The notes under the pieces were generated by a model. The model did not search any database and was not told the DNA's origin. It saw only the letters and a program-made list of their open reading frames with translations. From Urechis unicinctus (Eukaryota > Annelida > Polychaeta > Xenopneusta > Urechidae): a stretch of 64,000 bases of DNA. Positions 1-13,048 of this stretch are shown here, piece after piece (positions within the stretch are counted from its first letter, which is position 1; every line of letters starts with the position of its first letter). Both the position numbers and the translations under genes were made by a program. Where the stretch lies: positions 27,150,397 to 27,214,396 of the forward strand of contig CM067349.1 of NCBI GenBank assembly GCA_034190875.2, in the 5' to 3' direction.

Positions 1-1106
1 ATGTTATATCACTTATGAATAGGTATGACACATCACACCATTTGAACTTTATATGATGTGATGGTTAAAATACCATACAGAAATTTCCAGGAATCCAGCA
101 ATCATAATATATGAATATTTAGGAATCAATGCTGTCATATGAAGAAAATCGAATGCATTCAGTAAACACTAAATTGTATGTAGCATTGGTATCAACAAAA
201 GCACCAGGGTTTGAATGTACGTATGGTTCCCCATAGCCCAAGAAAACGGAACGTGAAAGTTCTTGCCAATTGAAGCATACATTATCTTCCTTGAAAAGAA
301 AATGGGGGAAGGTGAACAGAAAGGAGCAGACCTCACAACATGTGGTCAAAGTCAATATTAATGTTTTGACCACCATCCAGTTTACAATGAGTATGAACTG
401 TATGGGCATGTGGGAAAATATATATTGACCATCACAAATCGTTTCTAATTGTGCACTTACATGACAACATGGCCTTCCTAGAACAAGCTACTAGTAAAAA
501 ATATTTGCCCCTTTATGTGGAGAGGTTAATGAAGTTCTAACAAAGAAAAGGGGAGAGAGTCATATAAAGTAATGCACATATGATCACTCAATTCTCAAAC
601 TATTAGAATACATTAGCTGAATTAGAACTCTGCACATACATGATACTCATTAACTCATATGAACTAATATACACAGCTGAAGAGCTGTAAATATATTCAA
701 CTGATGTGATGAATAAAATTGATGATATAAAGTAAATTACATGTGTCTAACATTAATGTTTTATGAAGGTGATGATTATCTACTGGGTAGATACTTACAT
801 CTTATGATGCTTTTGTTACTGACAGGCTTATGGACACAATGTGAGCAATAAATAATGTTAACAGATCTTTATGATGCCATATAGGATAGGTGAAAAATAA
901 CATGCATTAATTCATTGGCAACACTCAAGACTGGACCATTGCTGTTACAATGAATCGATTCAAGAAGGTATTAATGAAATATGACAATATCTATCCAAAT
1001 AAAACACAGGTTCTTAGGTGTCCATATGGTGTTCTACCATTGATTTGCCCATTGCCAGTAGCTAGTAACCAGTGATGTGTATAATGAGAAGCAGCTGTTG
1101 ACTTAC
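1..1106 (-). other. Intron 1 of the GalNAc-transferase gene (partial)
   Basis: AT-rich sequence following the splice donor at 1106-1105 on the minus strand. I see no second coding exon of the family here, so the intron runs past the left edge. Small open frames in this stretch look random. This is inferred from the donor and the absence of the expected downstream catalytic-domain sequence. Confidence 0.5.
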
Positions 1107-1570
1107 CCAGATTCTCTATTATCAGGGATGGATCGATCCATTGCAATCTTATCACTGGCAACTATATTGAATGCTTCTTTATCAAAAAGTCTATCGGCCT
1201 CTGCTTGTTCTTCCGGTGTCAAATGGACAGCTTTTCCATTCTCCCCTGGCCCCTCATGTTTTGGTCGCGATTGAGCACGTCTGTATCTCTCTTCACGATA
1301 CGTTATCACTTCTTTCCAGTTTTTAAATTTAGAAGGATCAACACCCTCGGGTAACGATCCCACGACATCAAAGCTGTGGTCATGGAAGTAATGTCCACCT
1401 GACTTCGATTGAGAGACTCCGAAGTGATCACCATGCACGCCTCTCTGAATTCTCTCAGTGGTCGAGTACAAGAAGTAGAGAGCCACTACATAAATATATA
1501 AGCACATTAACGATATTATTAACCATACTGAGAAGCTTTGCAACTTCTTCCATAAAAAACGACGAAGCAT
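1107..1570 (-). CDS. Polypeptide N-acetylgalactosaminyltransferase, first coding exon (partial gene)
   Basis: The exon encodes 154 residues plus two bases of a glycine codon, then a consensus donor (GG|GTAAGT). The protein is a type II membrane protein. A basic cytoplasmic start (MLRRFLWKK) is followed by one hydrophobic segment at about residues 13-35, then a polar stem. From about residue 107 it reads GPGENGKAV, then an acidic helix and FNIVASDKIAMDRSIPDNR at 134-152. This is the conserved lead-in to the catalytic domain of the GALNT family, enzymes of the Golgi that move GalNAc from UDP-GalNAc to Ser/Thr of mucin-type glycoproteins. The split codon would complete the glycine that precedes a conserved cysteine in the family. 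The catalytic GT-A domain (DxH) and the ricin-type lectin domain are outside the window. The ATG at 1570 is the first one and precedes the membrane segment directly. The subfamily cannot be assigned from this exon. Confidence 0.78.
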
Positions 1571-1830
1571 TCTGAATGTCTTCCTGTCACTTAACAGTAT
1601 CTCTTTTGCGGGAGTACCCGGTCGACTGTTGGGTTTCTCAACAGTTCTTTAAGTCCCTTTCACTGGGCACCGCCTCATTTACAACCAGCGACCACGTCTC
1701 GGACAGAAGCAAGCCAAGCCCATTGTAGGGAAGCCCTTTATACATTCGTAAAACCGACATTTAACGAATACAACCGAATATGTCCATGTGACGTCATATA
1801 AATAAACTGGGAATCACACAGTGAAATACG
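1571..1830 (-). promoter_or_regulatory. Likely 5' UTR and promoter region with a CRE palindrome
   Basis: The sequence upstream of the GalNAc-transferase start contains a perfect TGACGTCA palindrome at 1789-1796, the CREB/ATF site. It lies beside a TATATAAATA stretch at 1796-1806 on the plus strand. Placing the promoter here is inferred from position. The transcription start is not visible. Confidence 0.3.
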
Positions 1831-2747
1831 CTATGATATTTTGTATCTGATATTAAAAGCATTCATAACGCTAGAAAACATTTTTTTTCCAGACATTGCA
1901 TGCTGAGCAATGATCGTCAGTTGAAGGTTGGATAGCAAACCAATAGGTCTATCATCATTCATGCAAAGTGCCAGTACTGTTTATATTCATGGTGAGTTGT
2001 CAAAAAAAATCCATATTGCTCGAATCAAAGTCACTTTCCTGAAATAAAGTACGCCAAATAAAGTGGCAAAGATTAAATTAAGTCTTATTCAATTGATATT
2101 TTGTGACCGGTTGTCCGCTGAAGACATTTCACGGGTGGAGTTAATAGTAATTTCTATTTCTCTTCTGATAATTTACGCTGGAACGCGGTTTTGAATCCAG
2201 CAATATGCCTAACTTTTTTCAGTCTCGGTATTGAAACCAAAACCTTCTGACCCGGATGCAGTTTCAAGGAGGTCGAATGATTCCGTGATTGACAGACTTC
2301 CTTCAGTGAGAGTGGGATAGGCTCGCTGTGACTAGAACAAAACCGTGATAGTTCGGGCGAGATCGGATTATACGTTTCACTATTGATTCCGCATCGATAA
2401 CATGAAATTGTCACCTTAACATATCAGTAGTTCTCGGATTTAAAGGAAGTAATGAGCTGTGTCGGTTAGATGCTATTTGAGAGTGGACCGGGTAAGTTGA
2501 TTGAATGTTGCCACCCGCGGGGTCATAGCCAAACCACAAAGACTTGCGCGAGTGGAGGGAAGCACTTGTGACGGCTCACTTTGGAATGCGCGCCGTACTG
2601 TGAACCAGTTCCGATGTGGTGATAGACAGATCATTGGACATATATTTATCCGGGTGAAGCAATAGCCTCCAACAGTGGTAAGCCCTTGTGACATTTCTCA
2701 TCCATATGTCTGTAAATTCCACGAATATAAATTAATACCTCTGATAA

Positions 2748-2790
<43 letters not shown>

Positions 2791-4379
2791 GGCACGAATA
2801 TATGAATATATATATATATGCCAGTATATATATATATTCACAATATATATAAATATATAGGTATATATATAGTAGTTATATAAGGCAGTATATATATAGC
2901 AATTAGTTGAATATAAAGAATATGAAGTTAGTTGTGTCTAGGCCAGACATAATTAGTTAGATTTGATTGTATGGTGGTAACACTGACCAAGTATACTGTA
3001 TCCTATCAACATCTTCAAATAAATGAAAGTTTTCTATTCCTTTGTTGATTCAGCATAGATATGGAGGGTTTTATAGATTTTCTGTGCATAATATATTTTT
3101 TACTCCAGTGTAGCTCTAGGACCCTGGCATGCAAGTAAAGTAGGTTACAACAGACACATAAGTTCTGATATCGTAATGATCAACTGCATTTGACCAGTCC
3201 AGATCATTATATCTGTACCTGCCCACCTAATTATGTTAGTGTTCTCAAATCATATCACACTTTCCCCTAATTGGGTGCTCATTGCTGGAATGTTCAATAT
3301 ACAGACACAACAAACTCACTCACTTATTTGAAAAGTACAGCTACTGCGCCTGACAAAATTCAGCTGCTCTCCTTGTCAAATCTCTTTCTTAAACTACCGT
3401 AGTATCACAAGTTGGTGTTTCAGTTTTATAAAGACAGAATCTAAATTATGTGTACTTTTCCTCTAAAATAACCATCTTATAGTCTTAAGTTATTGCCATT
3501 TGACGGAGGAAAGAGAGCAGGAATCCGCACCCTTTCATTCATGCAACAATAATTATGACAATCCTCCATTACGATGGATAGATATTATGTCAATATTGAC
3601 ACCCAGCAGAATTCATGCTTGTACAAATAATACTAAGCTTTCACCTTGTGTGATCATTATCAAATAGAATTACGATTGCTATTGTTGTCCCTGGGAATTA
3701 TTGATTCCCATGTGCCCCGGCAGCATATGTTCACAATAAGTCATGTTGATGGTGCACTAAAACTCCGAGGTGCTTCATTATTGAAGTTGTGTGGCGACGC
3801 ATTGTTCATAGTTAATTTTCCATTTTTGTGGTTGGTGAAAAATTTTGCATTGTGGTGTGTTTTTATGTCTGTAACATTATAGTAGAGTATCTTGTGACAG
3901 AGATAATGGCAGGGACAAAATCTCATAGTCAGCTCCCGTCATACAACTTAGCTGTGAAGATTGTACATTTTTACAGTGACAACCATACGTATTGAATTGC
4001 AAAATTTTAACCACCACTAAGCTTCACCTCACTTTAGACTTTAGTCTTATCTTGATTGAGTCATTGTTTCAAGACTGAGCTTCACTTAGACTGACGTCTC
4101 ATGGGTAAAAACATCACTGCATGCTTAGTTTATTCTTCAAATTCAACACAGGAAGTTCTGAAAATAAAGGGTAATGAACAGCCATTTTCTAAAACTGGAT
4201 TACTATTGTGTCCATTCATGCTTCAGGTCATGGGTATAGTGTTAAAATTGTGAAGATAGATATTGATATATCTGGTAAATGCTTGTGATACCATTGCGGT
4301 TGTTAGTATTTGTATACTACTATGATGAGTTATTGCCATTGTTGACTGTAGGCCTCATGATGTCTTGTGTGTGTCCCAG
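1831..4379. other. Intergenic region between two divergent genes
   Basis: It separates the minus-strand GalNAc-transferase gene from the plus-strand MRL gene. It holds an AT microsatellite (2750-2877) and otherwise mixed AT-rich sequence. Open frames at 2154-2694 on the minus strand are not recognisable. The run GTGTGTCCCAG ending at 4379 looks like a splice acceptor, so an upstream non-coding exon of the MRL gene may lie in this region. Confidence 0.4.
2750..2877. repeat. (AT)n microsatellite, interrupted
   Basis: An uninterrupted TA run at about 2750-2786 is followed by degenerate TATATA/ATACAT blocks to about 2877. Confidence 0.9.
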
Positions 4380-4389
4380 TTGAGGTAGA

Positions 4390-4518
4390 ATGGAGGAGGA
4401 CGATGCCTACAACACAGGTTCGGCCTACAGTGATGCAGAGGTCGACTCTGAGGTGGAGGATGTGGATATGGAACATGAGTTTGGTGTGTGGTTGGAGGAG
4501 CTCAATAGTATACAACAG
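4390..4518 (+). CDS. MRL gene exon 1 (residues 1-43)
   Basis: The ATG at 4390 is preceded by an in-frame TGA at 4381, so translation starts here. The exon is strongly acidic and ends with EFGVWLEELNSIQQ, which resembles the N-terminal talin-binding helix of vertebrate lamellipodin and RIAM. The donor CAG|GTGGGT follows, phase 0. A possible acceptor just upstream (CCCAG at 4379) suggests that the 5' UTR is split. Confidence 0.8.
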
Positions 4519-6945
4519 GTGGGTTATTATGCGCATGAATTGCTGGTCTCAGTGAATAACCTACACTGATTGGTTGTTTCGTGGAGCATCTTGTGATTTG
4601 TTGGTTTGTTGTACTCAACTCATGTTGACGGGTGAGTGAAATGTACAATTTTGTTGGTTTGATTCAAATTGTACAACTTGTGTTGAATTCTGGATGAACA
4701 TTACAGCTTGTACTATATTTAGGTGAATTGTACTGATTGAAGAAAAATACCTCATCATATTATCAGCTGTTCCAACATTACCCAGACTCCATATAACTGT
4801 ATAACACCACTTCTCAAGGTCACATCTGCTTCCTAATTTAGATTTCATTGGTTGATATGTTAGTCTCACTTCCTCAGAGCTTGGGCATCCTTTGTAGTTT
4901 AAAACACTGCCCTTTTTCAGCTGCCCTATTCCACCAATTGACCCTCCCCCATCTCACCCTTCTTATCCTATCTCATAGCCCCCCTCCCATCCCCCCCTCC
5001 CGACCTCACCAGGGCATTGAGGTTACTGCCAATCAGATCCTAATCTTAAGCAGTAAGTCATCTTCTACAAAACAGCCAGTCAAATAAATCAATATTGGTA
5101 TTCATCAGTGCATCTATAGATGCTTTCCTTATAGACACACCCAAAGTAGCATGCTCTCTTGAGTGAATAGGCTGGTTATGTTGAAGGGTAAATGTTGCCT
5201 CAATAGGAGTTTTCATCTAACATGAACACTGTAGCAATATGAGGAACAAATAGTCTGCCTCATATTGCCTCATGAATATCTTGTTGGTCATTGGATAGTG
5301 TAGTCTTATTGGATTTTGTCTGATTTATGAATGATTCAATTAGATTGGTATTCATGAGCATGCTGTAGTGCATTGCCATGACAACAAATGATGCTGAATG
5401 ACGTCATAGCAGAGGTACTTTGTTTATGTAATAAACACTATCGATGGAGCTGAGATGAAGCAACATCGATTATTGTACACCCACACGCAAACACACACTG
5501 GAACCACGTGGGAACCAACACAACCACTTCACCAAATGTCGGCCCTCCTATCAGCAAGTTGCATATCAATTGATAGCTGAACCAACTAATAACATCACCC
5601 TTCCCGCCTCACAGACGCAATAAGCCCAATGCTACTCCACCCAGTGCTGTGTGAACAACCCTCTCGAGACAATAAACCCAATTTCTCCCAATTACATAAG
5701 TGAACACTCATAATTTGCGTGCGCAGACAAACGATTTGACTACGGTCTGTGGGGCGGCGCAGCATCCATGGCGTGATATATGGCTGTATGTGGTATTATT
5801 AGTCGCTGTCAAAACCCACCCAATAGCAGTAATAGATCGTATATATCTGCGATCTTGTGAAGTGTATAGCTACATTATATCTCTGACGCGCGGCTAATCT
5901 ACCAGTAATCGGCAGGAATTTCGGCAGTGTGTCGCTGTGTAGCCGAGCGGGTGACAAGGCACACATGACCGCGCAACTCCTCAGCGCAGTCTCTGCTTCC
6001 TCTATGCCGCCACAAGTAATTGCCAAGTCAGCAAAAAAAGTTTGAATAAGGAGCGGGGTAAAAACCCAATGTGGAAATTGTGAGCGGTTCGATGTTTGCT
6101 TTGGACTACTAGGGTTCAATGGTCGTCAATTCTGGATATGTTTTCATAGAGACTGATATTGGGGCTGAAGAACCCAATCATTGCTGTGTGTACCAAAGGG
6201 GTTTATGATTGGTTTATGGGAGTACGGTAGCTTGGTTTTGCGTCCTCTTTGTATTCCCCTAGATACATACGCCAGTTTATAATTCGTAGTCACGATTTAT
6301 GGAATTGGTGCTGGAAACTGAGAAATAAGATACAATGTTTGAATCCAATTTTACTTTCTTGGATGGATCAACGGCTCTTGGGAGACTTTTACTGTCTTGA
6401 GTTTTTATATCCAATTCTGTTTGGTCCCAGGTTTGTTAGGCTCTGGTCTAATCTGGGTTTGACCAAGATGCACTGTTACTTGTTCTCCGTGCACTCTCCG
6501 CCCCCCCGGCATCAGTTGCCACCAAACACTCGCTATCACGCTGCGGTCGTGTTCTGTTTTGCACCATGTTCCCATTGTTCTGTGCAGCCTGAGGCTATTG
6601 GACAAAAATCCGTGTAGTTTGATGGAATAAGGCTGTGTAAAATTATGTGGCTATGAGTCTGTAGTGGGTAACATTACTGGTGGATTCTATTGAAGAGGGT
6701 GACCAGGCCACATGACGGTTCTGGCAACACCCTACTGGTGCCATTAATCAATATCACTTGTGTACTGATCGCGGCAGTGGTGCATTGGAACAGCAGCCGT
6801 TTGGAGCCGGTGCTTCCTCATGGGACGATCCTGTGACCGAGTCGCCCGATCTATCAGATGCTAACTGCTTTTATTGTATATTGCACCTAAGTCCTTGCAT
6901 GAGATGATATTGGATGGTTGCATGCTTAAACACCAACCCTCAGCG

Positions 6946-6956
6946 CCCCCCCCCCC

Positions 6957-7052
<96 letters not shown>
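6946..7052. repeat. Compound C/CT/CA microsatellite
   Basis: A short C run is followed by (CT)n and then about 40 copies of CA, in the first MRL intron. Confidence 0.95.
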
Positions 7053-7054
<2 letters not shown>

Positions 7055-10000
7055 GCTTCGCTGACGCGCTGTGTCCGTGTCTATCTCCTTAATGAAGTGG
7101 TCTTGTAAGGTCAGTTGGCTGTGACAATTGGTCCCCTGTGCTGATCATCTGGTAAGAATCACAACTGTCTATAGCAGATGCTAAGGATGGTTGAGTAGCA
7201 TTCCGGGACTATATACAGTGCTTTCCGGGTGCTGAATGTAGCAATAAGTATTGCACTTCATAGCAATGAACCCGCCGTAAGAGATGGTGATGGACGTGTC
7301 AATTACGACGCACTCTTCTTATTGCCACTGAAGTTATGAAGGACTTGTATTGTTAGATTTATCATTCGGTGCGTTATTTACCTTAGCAATGTGAGTGTCA
7401 GAAAGATAACCCCCCAAAACGGCATTGTCATTGGCTGTTTTATTGTATTGGTAAAAACCAGGCAAAGACTCAATTACCCGATATCCATGTTATTTGACTA
7501 TTGTCCATCAAACGTCGTCGCTGCGCTCAGCGTGGTGATTGTTGATGTGAAATCGATTCGGCAAAATTGCACTCGGCGATAAAGATATCAGAATTGAATT
7601 GAGCGCTGACATTCATATGGCACGGTCGAAACAGTGATGGAACGCGGCGTAGCGTAAGACGAATGTGGCGCGTCCCGGCACTCGCTCTATCATTTCCTGT
7701 TTACGCTAGTCTCGCCTCAAGTCTCGCCAGCCTGGCCAGTACGAGAGTTGCTGCCGATCTGTCTTGGTTCCGCGGGGCTCTGGGGTCATCGGCTTGGGAT
7801 CGGACAATTGTGACCTGGTTGACGTATATGTGTTGCTATGTGCCGACGAGGCGCCCACTTTGTGACTGATTCCCTGCTTTTGACATTTCTATTTTCACCG
7901 AATGGCTTTATCATTCCAGTAGTTGCGGCTGTATATGATATCCCGCGGTGGTACTGAATCCCGTTGATCGAGTTAGGATTCCCGCTTGCATGATATGATC
8001 TCATTGTTTGCGTATCTTAACACTCCGGGTTTTATTTCATCGCTTTCAATTAAGGAGGTCCTTTTATGTATGTCATTGTGTTGATGCTGGGGAGTAGATG
8101 AACCAGATGTGTTTGTTTTCATTGGTTGTTGAGATGCGCATGTGCTCGCCCTGTGATTGGCTACGTACGGGTGAATGGTGTTCAACGTCTGTTGCTGGGT
8201 CCATGGTTACGCTTTGCAGCTTCCAGGATGCACGCTGCAGACCATCGTCTGTGGATTCTAGAATAGAAAGTGCAAACATTCCGCAGAACTGTCAGTTGCT
8301 GTACCGCTATGCTGGATGTTACCAATGCTATGCAGTATTGCTGCTGTGTGCATACAGCCAGTTGAAGACGAACTGTCAGGTCGCATGCCGTGTCCATTCT
8401 GTGCTGTTTAACTTAAATGACACGACCTTACCTAATGCAAGTCTTTGCCAAAAGACCTGTCTGCGTGGTGTTGCTATTCTGGAGAACCCCTCACCAGGTT
8501 GGATTTTACAAACTTGGCGCGGAATAACATGGCTGGGCGTCTAGTTTGAAGTCTATGTCTAGTCTTACAATCCTATAAGCGCTCCGGTTGCCTGGCTTAC
8601 AGCAGCTGACACAACACGCGCATCTCGAGCTTGTACCGGGGCGAGGTGTGTTATTACTCCGCGCATGCACTCCAGTAAAACATCTTCATGTTACGCAGGC
8701 CTCCTTTAACATCAATACCTGTCTCTCGGGTGTCTAAAACAGCGGCTCTCTCTCTCCCTCTATCCAAGGCTGGCAAGCCGTTTTATTAATAACGCAACCT
8801 TCGCCAATCTACCAACTTGAAATAGATATGTAGGCGCTAAACTTCCCTTCACCTGCATGCCTTGCATGACTCACCATGATAAGTCTCCTTGATAAGACTA
8901 ATTAAATGAGGCGTTAGGGGACAAAAGAAACGCTGGGATTCTATTGAGCCTCTGTCGACCATTCATCGCTATTACACCGCCATCAAGTCTCCTCACGTAA
9001 CAGCTATTGTTGGTCTCTTGATTCCCTCTCAGTTAAGAGCTCGTTGGATTCACTGCCTCGGTGCCCTCCAGACATTGTTTTGAAGCGAAACCAGTCACCG
9101 TCACGCTTCGAAAAATGCATTGAAGTTAGCACAACAGTTTTGAGTGGGGGATTACTGAGGAATGTCTTTCAGTTGGGATTGTATACATAATAGAGCGAGT
9201 CTGACTTGCGGCCTGTTGGCCACGTGGTATCCTCCGTGTTCTGTTGTGAGGCAGTGGCTGTCCCAACCAGCTGTGGCTGGTTAATGACGGCTTCTCTGTA
9301 AATGGACGGCTTTAGTTCTGCTCTCATAACCTGACAGCGCGTGTGTTTGAGCGTTGTCTGCGCGTGGTTTGTGTGCTATTTGTGCTATATAGATTGGCCG
9401 TCCCTTGCCTCCCCCCGACTTGCTCATTTACTCATGCAGCTATGAATGATAGATCGCTATCCCGTGTGCCGCTTGATTGTATGGACATTACACGGCAGTC
9501 AATGTAATTAACGTGGCGTGTTCAACAACCCATTATTGACGCCATGCTGTGTGGCCAGGTGGCCCTTGCATCATCTTAGCACTGTTTGCAGCCTATTGTG
9601 TACTTCCGCGAGTCCCAGCTTTCTCATTTCCCCCAAACCAGTTATAATTTATAGCGAGTTTCTGTACATGACTCGTGTTCTATATATTGTCTATTGCAAC
9701 ACTACCAATTGCCTTGAATGCAGTCAATAGTACAACTTGGTACATGGGTTCTGTTGGGTGATTTCTGGCTGTTCCTATGTCACTCCATGTCCCTGCTGTC
9801 ATTGGCCAGCCCTTCATCATCAACCCTATCTGTCTCTCGCTCATTCATCACTCTCTGTGTAGCAGCATGCTATATTGCGTGCTGGCCTTGGGCGGTTTTA
9901 TTCGGTTGTTGCGGTTTGATATATGCCTGTCTTTTGTGGTGGCTTATGTAATGGTTATATAATGTTAGTGCCGTAAAAAAAAAAACCTCCCAAACATGAA

Positions 10001-12650
10001 CATCTCCTGACCTTATAACCTGCTGAGGATCTGGTATCTCTTTGAAGAGGTAAACAGGCGCGTAGTTTTATTTCTCCCTCGCTGGTATCCCTACCTAAGA
10101 TTAATTGACATGGTCTAAATTCAGTCAACAAGAAGCCATTGTTGGACTAGATTGGCAATTTCTCGTCTTACACGACATGAGCGTTTGCAAATAGAAGCTT
10201 GAGCTAATATTAGTCATGAGACCTTACGGCAGGTAGCGTGGTGATCCATGCTAATAGCCAGCCCTACTATTAAACCAGGTCGGATCTCCTCGTTACGAGG
10301 GGTTCCAAGCCAATACCATCATCCATCTTTTGACTCCGTATCGCATCCCAGATGATACACGGAAAAGGTGCGATGAACTTGGTGTACTCTGATGAGTTGG
10401 ATAGTTTGAACAGACCATTTCTAAGGTATGTTGCTAAAAACGCGCGTGCTCGGTTCCGGAGACGCTGTGATACCGTGAACCACAGGCACTCGATTCGTAA
10501 AACACCCCTCATCCCTATCTTTATAATATATAAAGTAATCATATAGCAGTCAGAGGGGTCAGGGCGCTTTATGACTTGAGTGCTACTGCAATGACTACCG
10601 CTGTACTTGATGAATGTGTGCGGGTCATCCGGGTCTCTGTTGAGGGTGAGACACAGGGAGCATCTGAGGTGATGAGACGCGTCCAGTTGTCCTTACACCG
10701 CAGACTGCTCGTTAGAATAGGAATGTTGTTTTCTTGATGTGATTCTCAGATATGTTTAGTCAAATGCCCTTGATGAAGTTTTTGTTATTTTTAACTTAAC
10801 TGGCATTGAAGTGCTGTCGGCTTCTTTAGACTCATTCGTTAGCGGCCATGAAAGCACCCTTAAGTTACCCGAAGTCACCAAGCTCGTTAATATCGACTCG
10901 CCGACACACCTGGCGTGCTAATTATGGAGTTTCTACCAACATTTAACTCCACGTTAATTGTTCATAGGCTGACTCAGTTATTGAACTGCTTGAAGTTTGT
11001 TTGATGAATAATTCATGGAGATAATTTGTTGTGCTAAGCGCTATGATTTGGAGGGAGGTGGGTGAAGGTGGGATGCCCGGGTTAAGACCACCTGCGTAGT
11101 TCGACTGACCCAGCTACCGGGCTGATTCCAGTCCCCAGTGCTGGTGCTGCTCGGCTGTAACGCATGGGAGGGTGGACGCTCTCGCACGCGACGTACGACG
11201 CGCGGTAGTTACTCGTGGCGTGATTCATCTTCTGCGTGACAGGCAGGTATCAAGTGGTAGCGTGCATGAGGAGTGAGCGTGAGAGAAAAACCACAATGGG
11301 CAAACACTAGAGGAGTGCGATGGCCCGCTATAGGTCGGGTTTGATGAGTTAGTTAGCTCAGTGGGTTGGAATGTTATCGATCCCACCACCTAGTCACCGA
11401 TTGTCCTCGGACGGATACCACGAATTGGTCTGTGCGTGGGGACGACGGATAAGGCACATTTCCTCCCCGCACTTCTGTATATATAAACACCGCTTACTCG
11501 AGCCGCTAAGCATATGATCTCAATCTGGCCTGGACAGATAACCGAGGTTATCGGAATGGGTCATACAATGGTTTCCTTAAGCGCCATTGTCAATCCAGCA
11601 CGCATAAAAAGGGCGTAAATGATGAAGATTGCAGAACTCATGCATGGTCGTCACTAAAGACGGCCTCATTACACCTTGGACTGTCTGCTCCCATTGACTA
11701 GCTTTATATCATTATGCGAATACAACGTGAGTTGTGTACGAAAGTGTAAGGCTGGATTTCATTTCACAATAGTAAACATGTCAGATATGCTGTTTTAACA
11801 CCCTCCCTCCCCCCACCCCGGTCACCGACCCATGGCCGTATATGCCCCGATCTCAAGTACTGGGAGTACACGGTGTACGGTGTGTCGCCTCACGCGTCCT
11901 CACATCCATCACGCCAGTACCACACAACATGTCTCTCGTTGTTGATGTGTTTACTTCGCAACAAATCAACAACGTGTATGTTTCCGTTGATTGTGAACTG
12001 GTGCAGACTCGATGTGAAGTGCACTGACAGTTCTAGCCTGCATCCTGCGTGATTCAGCCCGTGTCTTCTGAAACCGGGACATTACACTGACCCAAAACGA
12101 AAAGACACAAACGATAACATTTCTTCCATAATGTTTACGTTTCAAATGCTACCTCTTGGAGAACCGTTAAGCCTTTGTGTTTCAACGTTCACTTGAACTG
12201 TTCCGTAAACAGCTACCAGTACGCGAGTACTGTCAGGTCAGGCACGGACGTTGATGTTACAATGTAACATACTTTGAGACCTCTCCTCCTCCCCCCCAAC
12301 CCATAACCCACACCACTGACATGACGTCACGGCGAGCGTCCGCTCGTCACCTGCTTGACTGCTGCGGTGGAGCCATGATGCCACCGTACCAATGGGCGAG
12401 CTTCTGGTTTTGTCGCTGGTTTTCCCGCAAATGCAATGATGGATGGTGATTTCGATCTCTAGTGTCTGGAGGGAGAGCTGGTTTATGCGGCGATAACTTG
12501 GTGTCGTGAACGCTATTCCCCATGTTTTCCCCCATGTTTATCATTTTCATGCTGCTCCATGTATATATTGGGTATATGAGAGATGATATTCCAATACGGT
12601 TGCCCCGAGCGTGTTAGTGATAAGATTTACATTATTATTCGGAATGTGTG

Positions 12651-12957
12651 TGTTAGCAATATGATATGTTGTTATCAGTCTATGTGACTGTGTGTGTGTG
12701 TGAGTGATATGATGTCGTAATCAGTCTGTATGTGTGTGTGTGTGTGTGTTAGTGATATGATGTCATTATCAGTCTGTATATGTGTGTTAGTGATATGTTT
12801 TCGTTATCAGTCTGTATGTGTGTGTGTGTTAGTGATATGATGTCATTATCAGTCTGTATGTGTGTGTGTGTTTGTGATATGGTGCCATTATCAGTCTGTA
12901 TGTGTGTGCGTGTGTTAGTGATATGATGTCATTATCAGTCTGTATGTGTGTGTGTTC
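12651..12957. repeat. TG-rich minisatellite abutting a 3' splice site
   Basis: About seven units of 38-52 bases share the core GATATGATGTCATTATCAGT followed by CTGTATG and a (TG)n run of varying length. The last unit runs directly into the acceptor of MRL exon 2. Confidence 0.9.
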
Positions 12958-12960
12958 CAG

Positions 12961-13048
12961 GATGGGGGAGGAGAGGTCAAGAAAACGGCTGTCACCCCTA
13001 AACACGTCATGGACAGCATGCGATGCTCTCTGGTTACAACCAGCAGTG
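12961..13048 (+). CDS. MRL gene exon 2 (residues 44-73)
   Basis: An 88-base exon between TTCCAG and GTAAGT. It is read in phase 0 as DGGGEVKKTAVTPKHVMDSM and onward, and ends one base into an Asp codon that exon 3 completes. No recognised motif. It is supported by splice sites and phase rather than homology. Confidence 0.7.

Larger units (their letters stand above)
4519..12960 (+). other. MRL intron 1 (8.4 kb)
   Basis: The intron runs from the donor at 4519 to the acceptor TTCCAG ending at 12960. Inside are a CA microsatellite (6946-7052), a tRNA-like A-box motif near 11353, and a TG-rich minisatellite that fills the last 300 bases. No coding exon that fits the flanking phase was found. An open frame at 8098-8544 has no recognisable content. 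Confidence 0.65.

Noticed and set aside
119-409. Second exon of the GalNAc-transferase
   Set aside because: The 96-codon minus-strand frame lacks the catalytic-domain sequence expected after the first exon and has no matching acceptor phase.
8098-8544. 148-codon open frame in MRL intron 1
   Set aside because: Cysteine-rich but without domain, signal or phase-compatible splice sites. It lies in an intron and has a shadow frame on the other strand.
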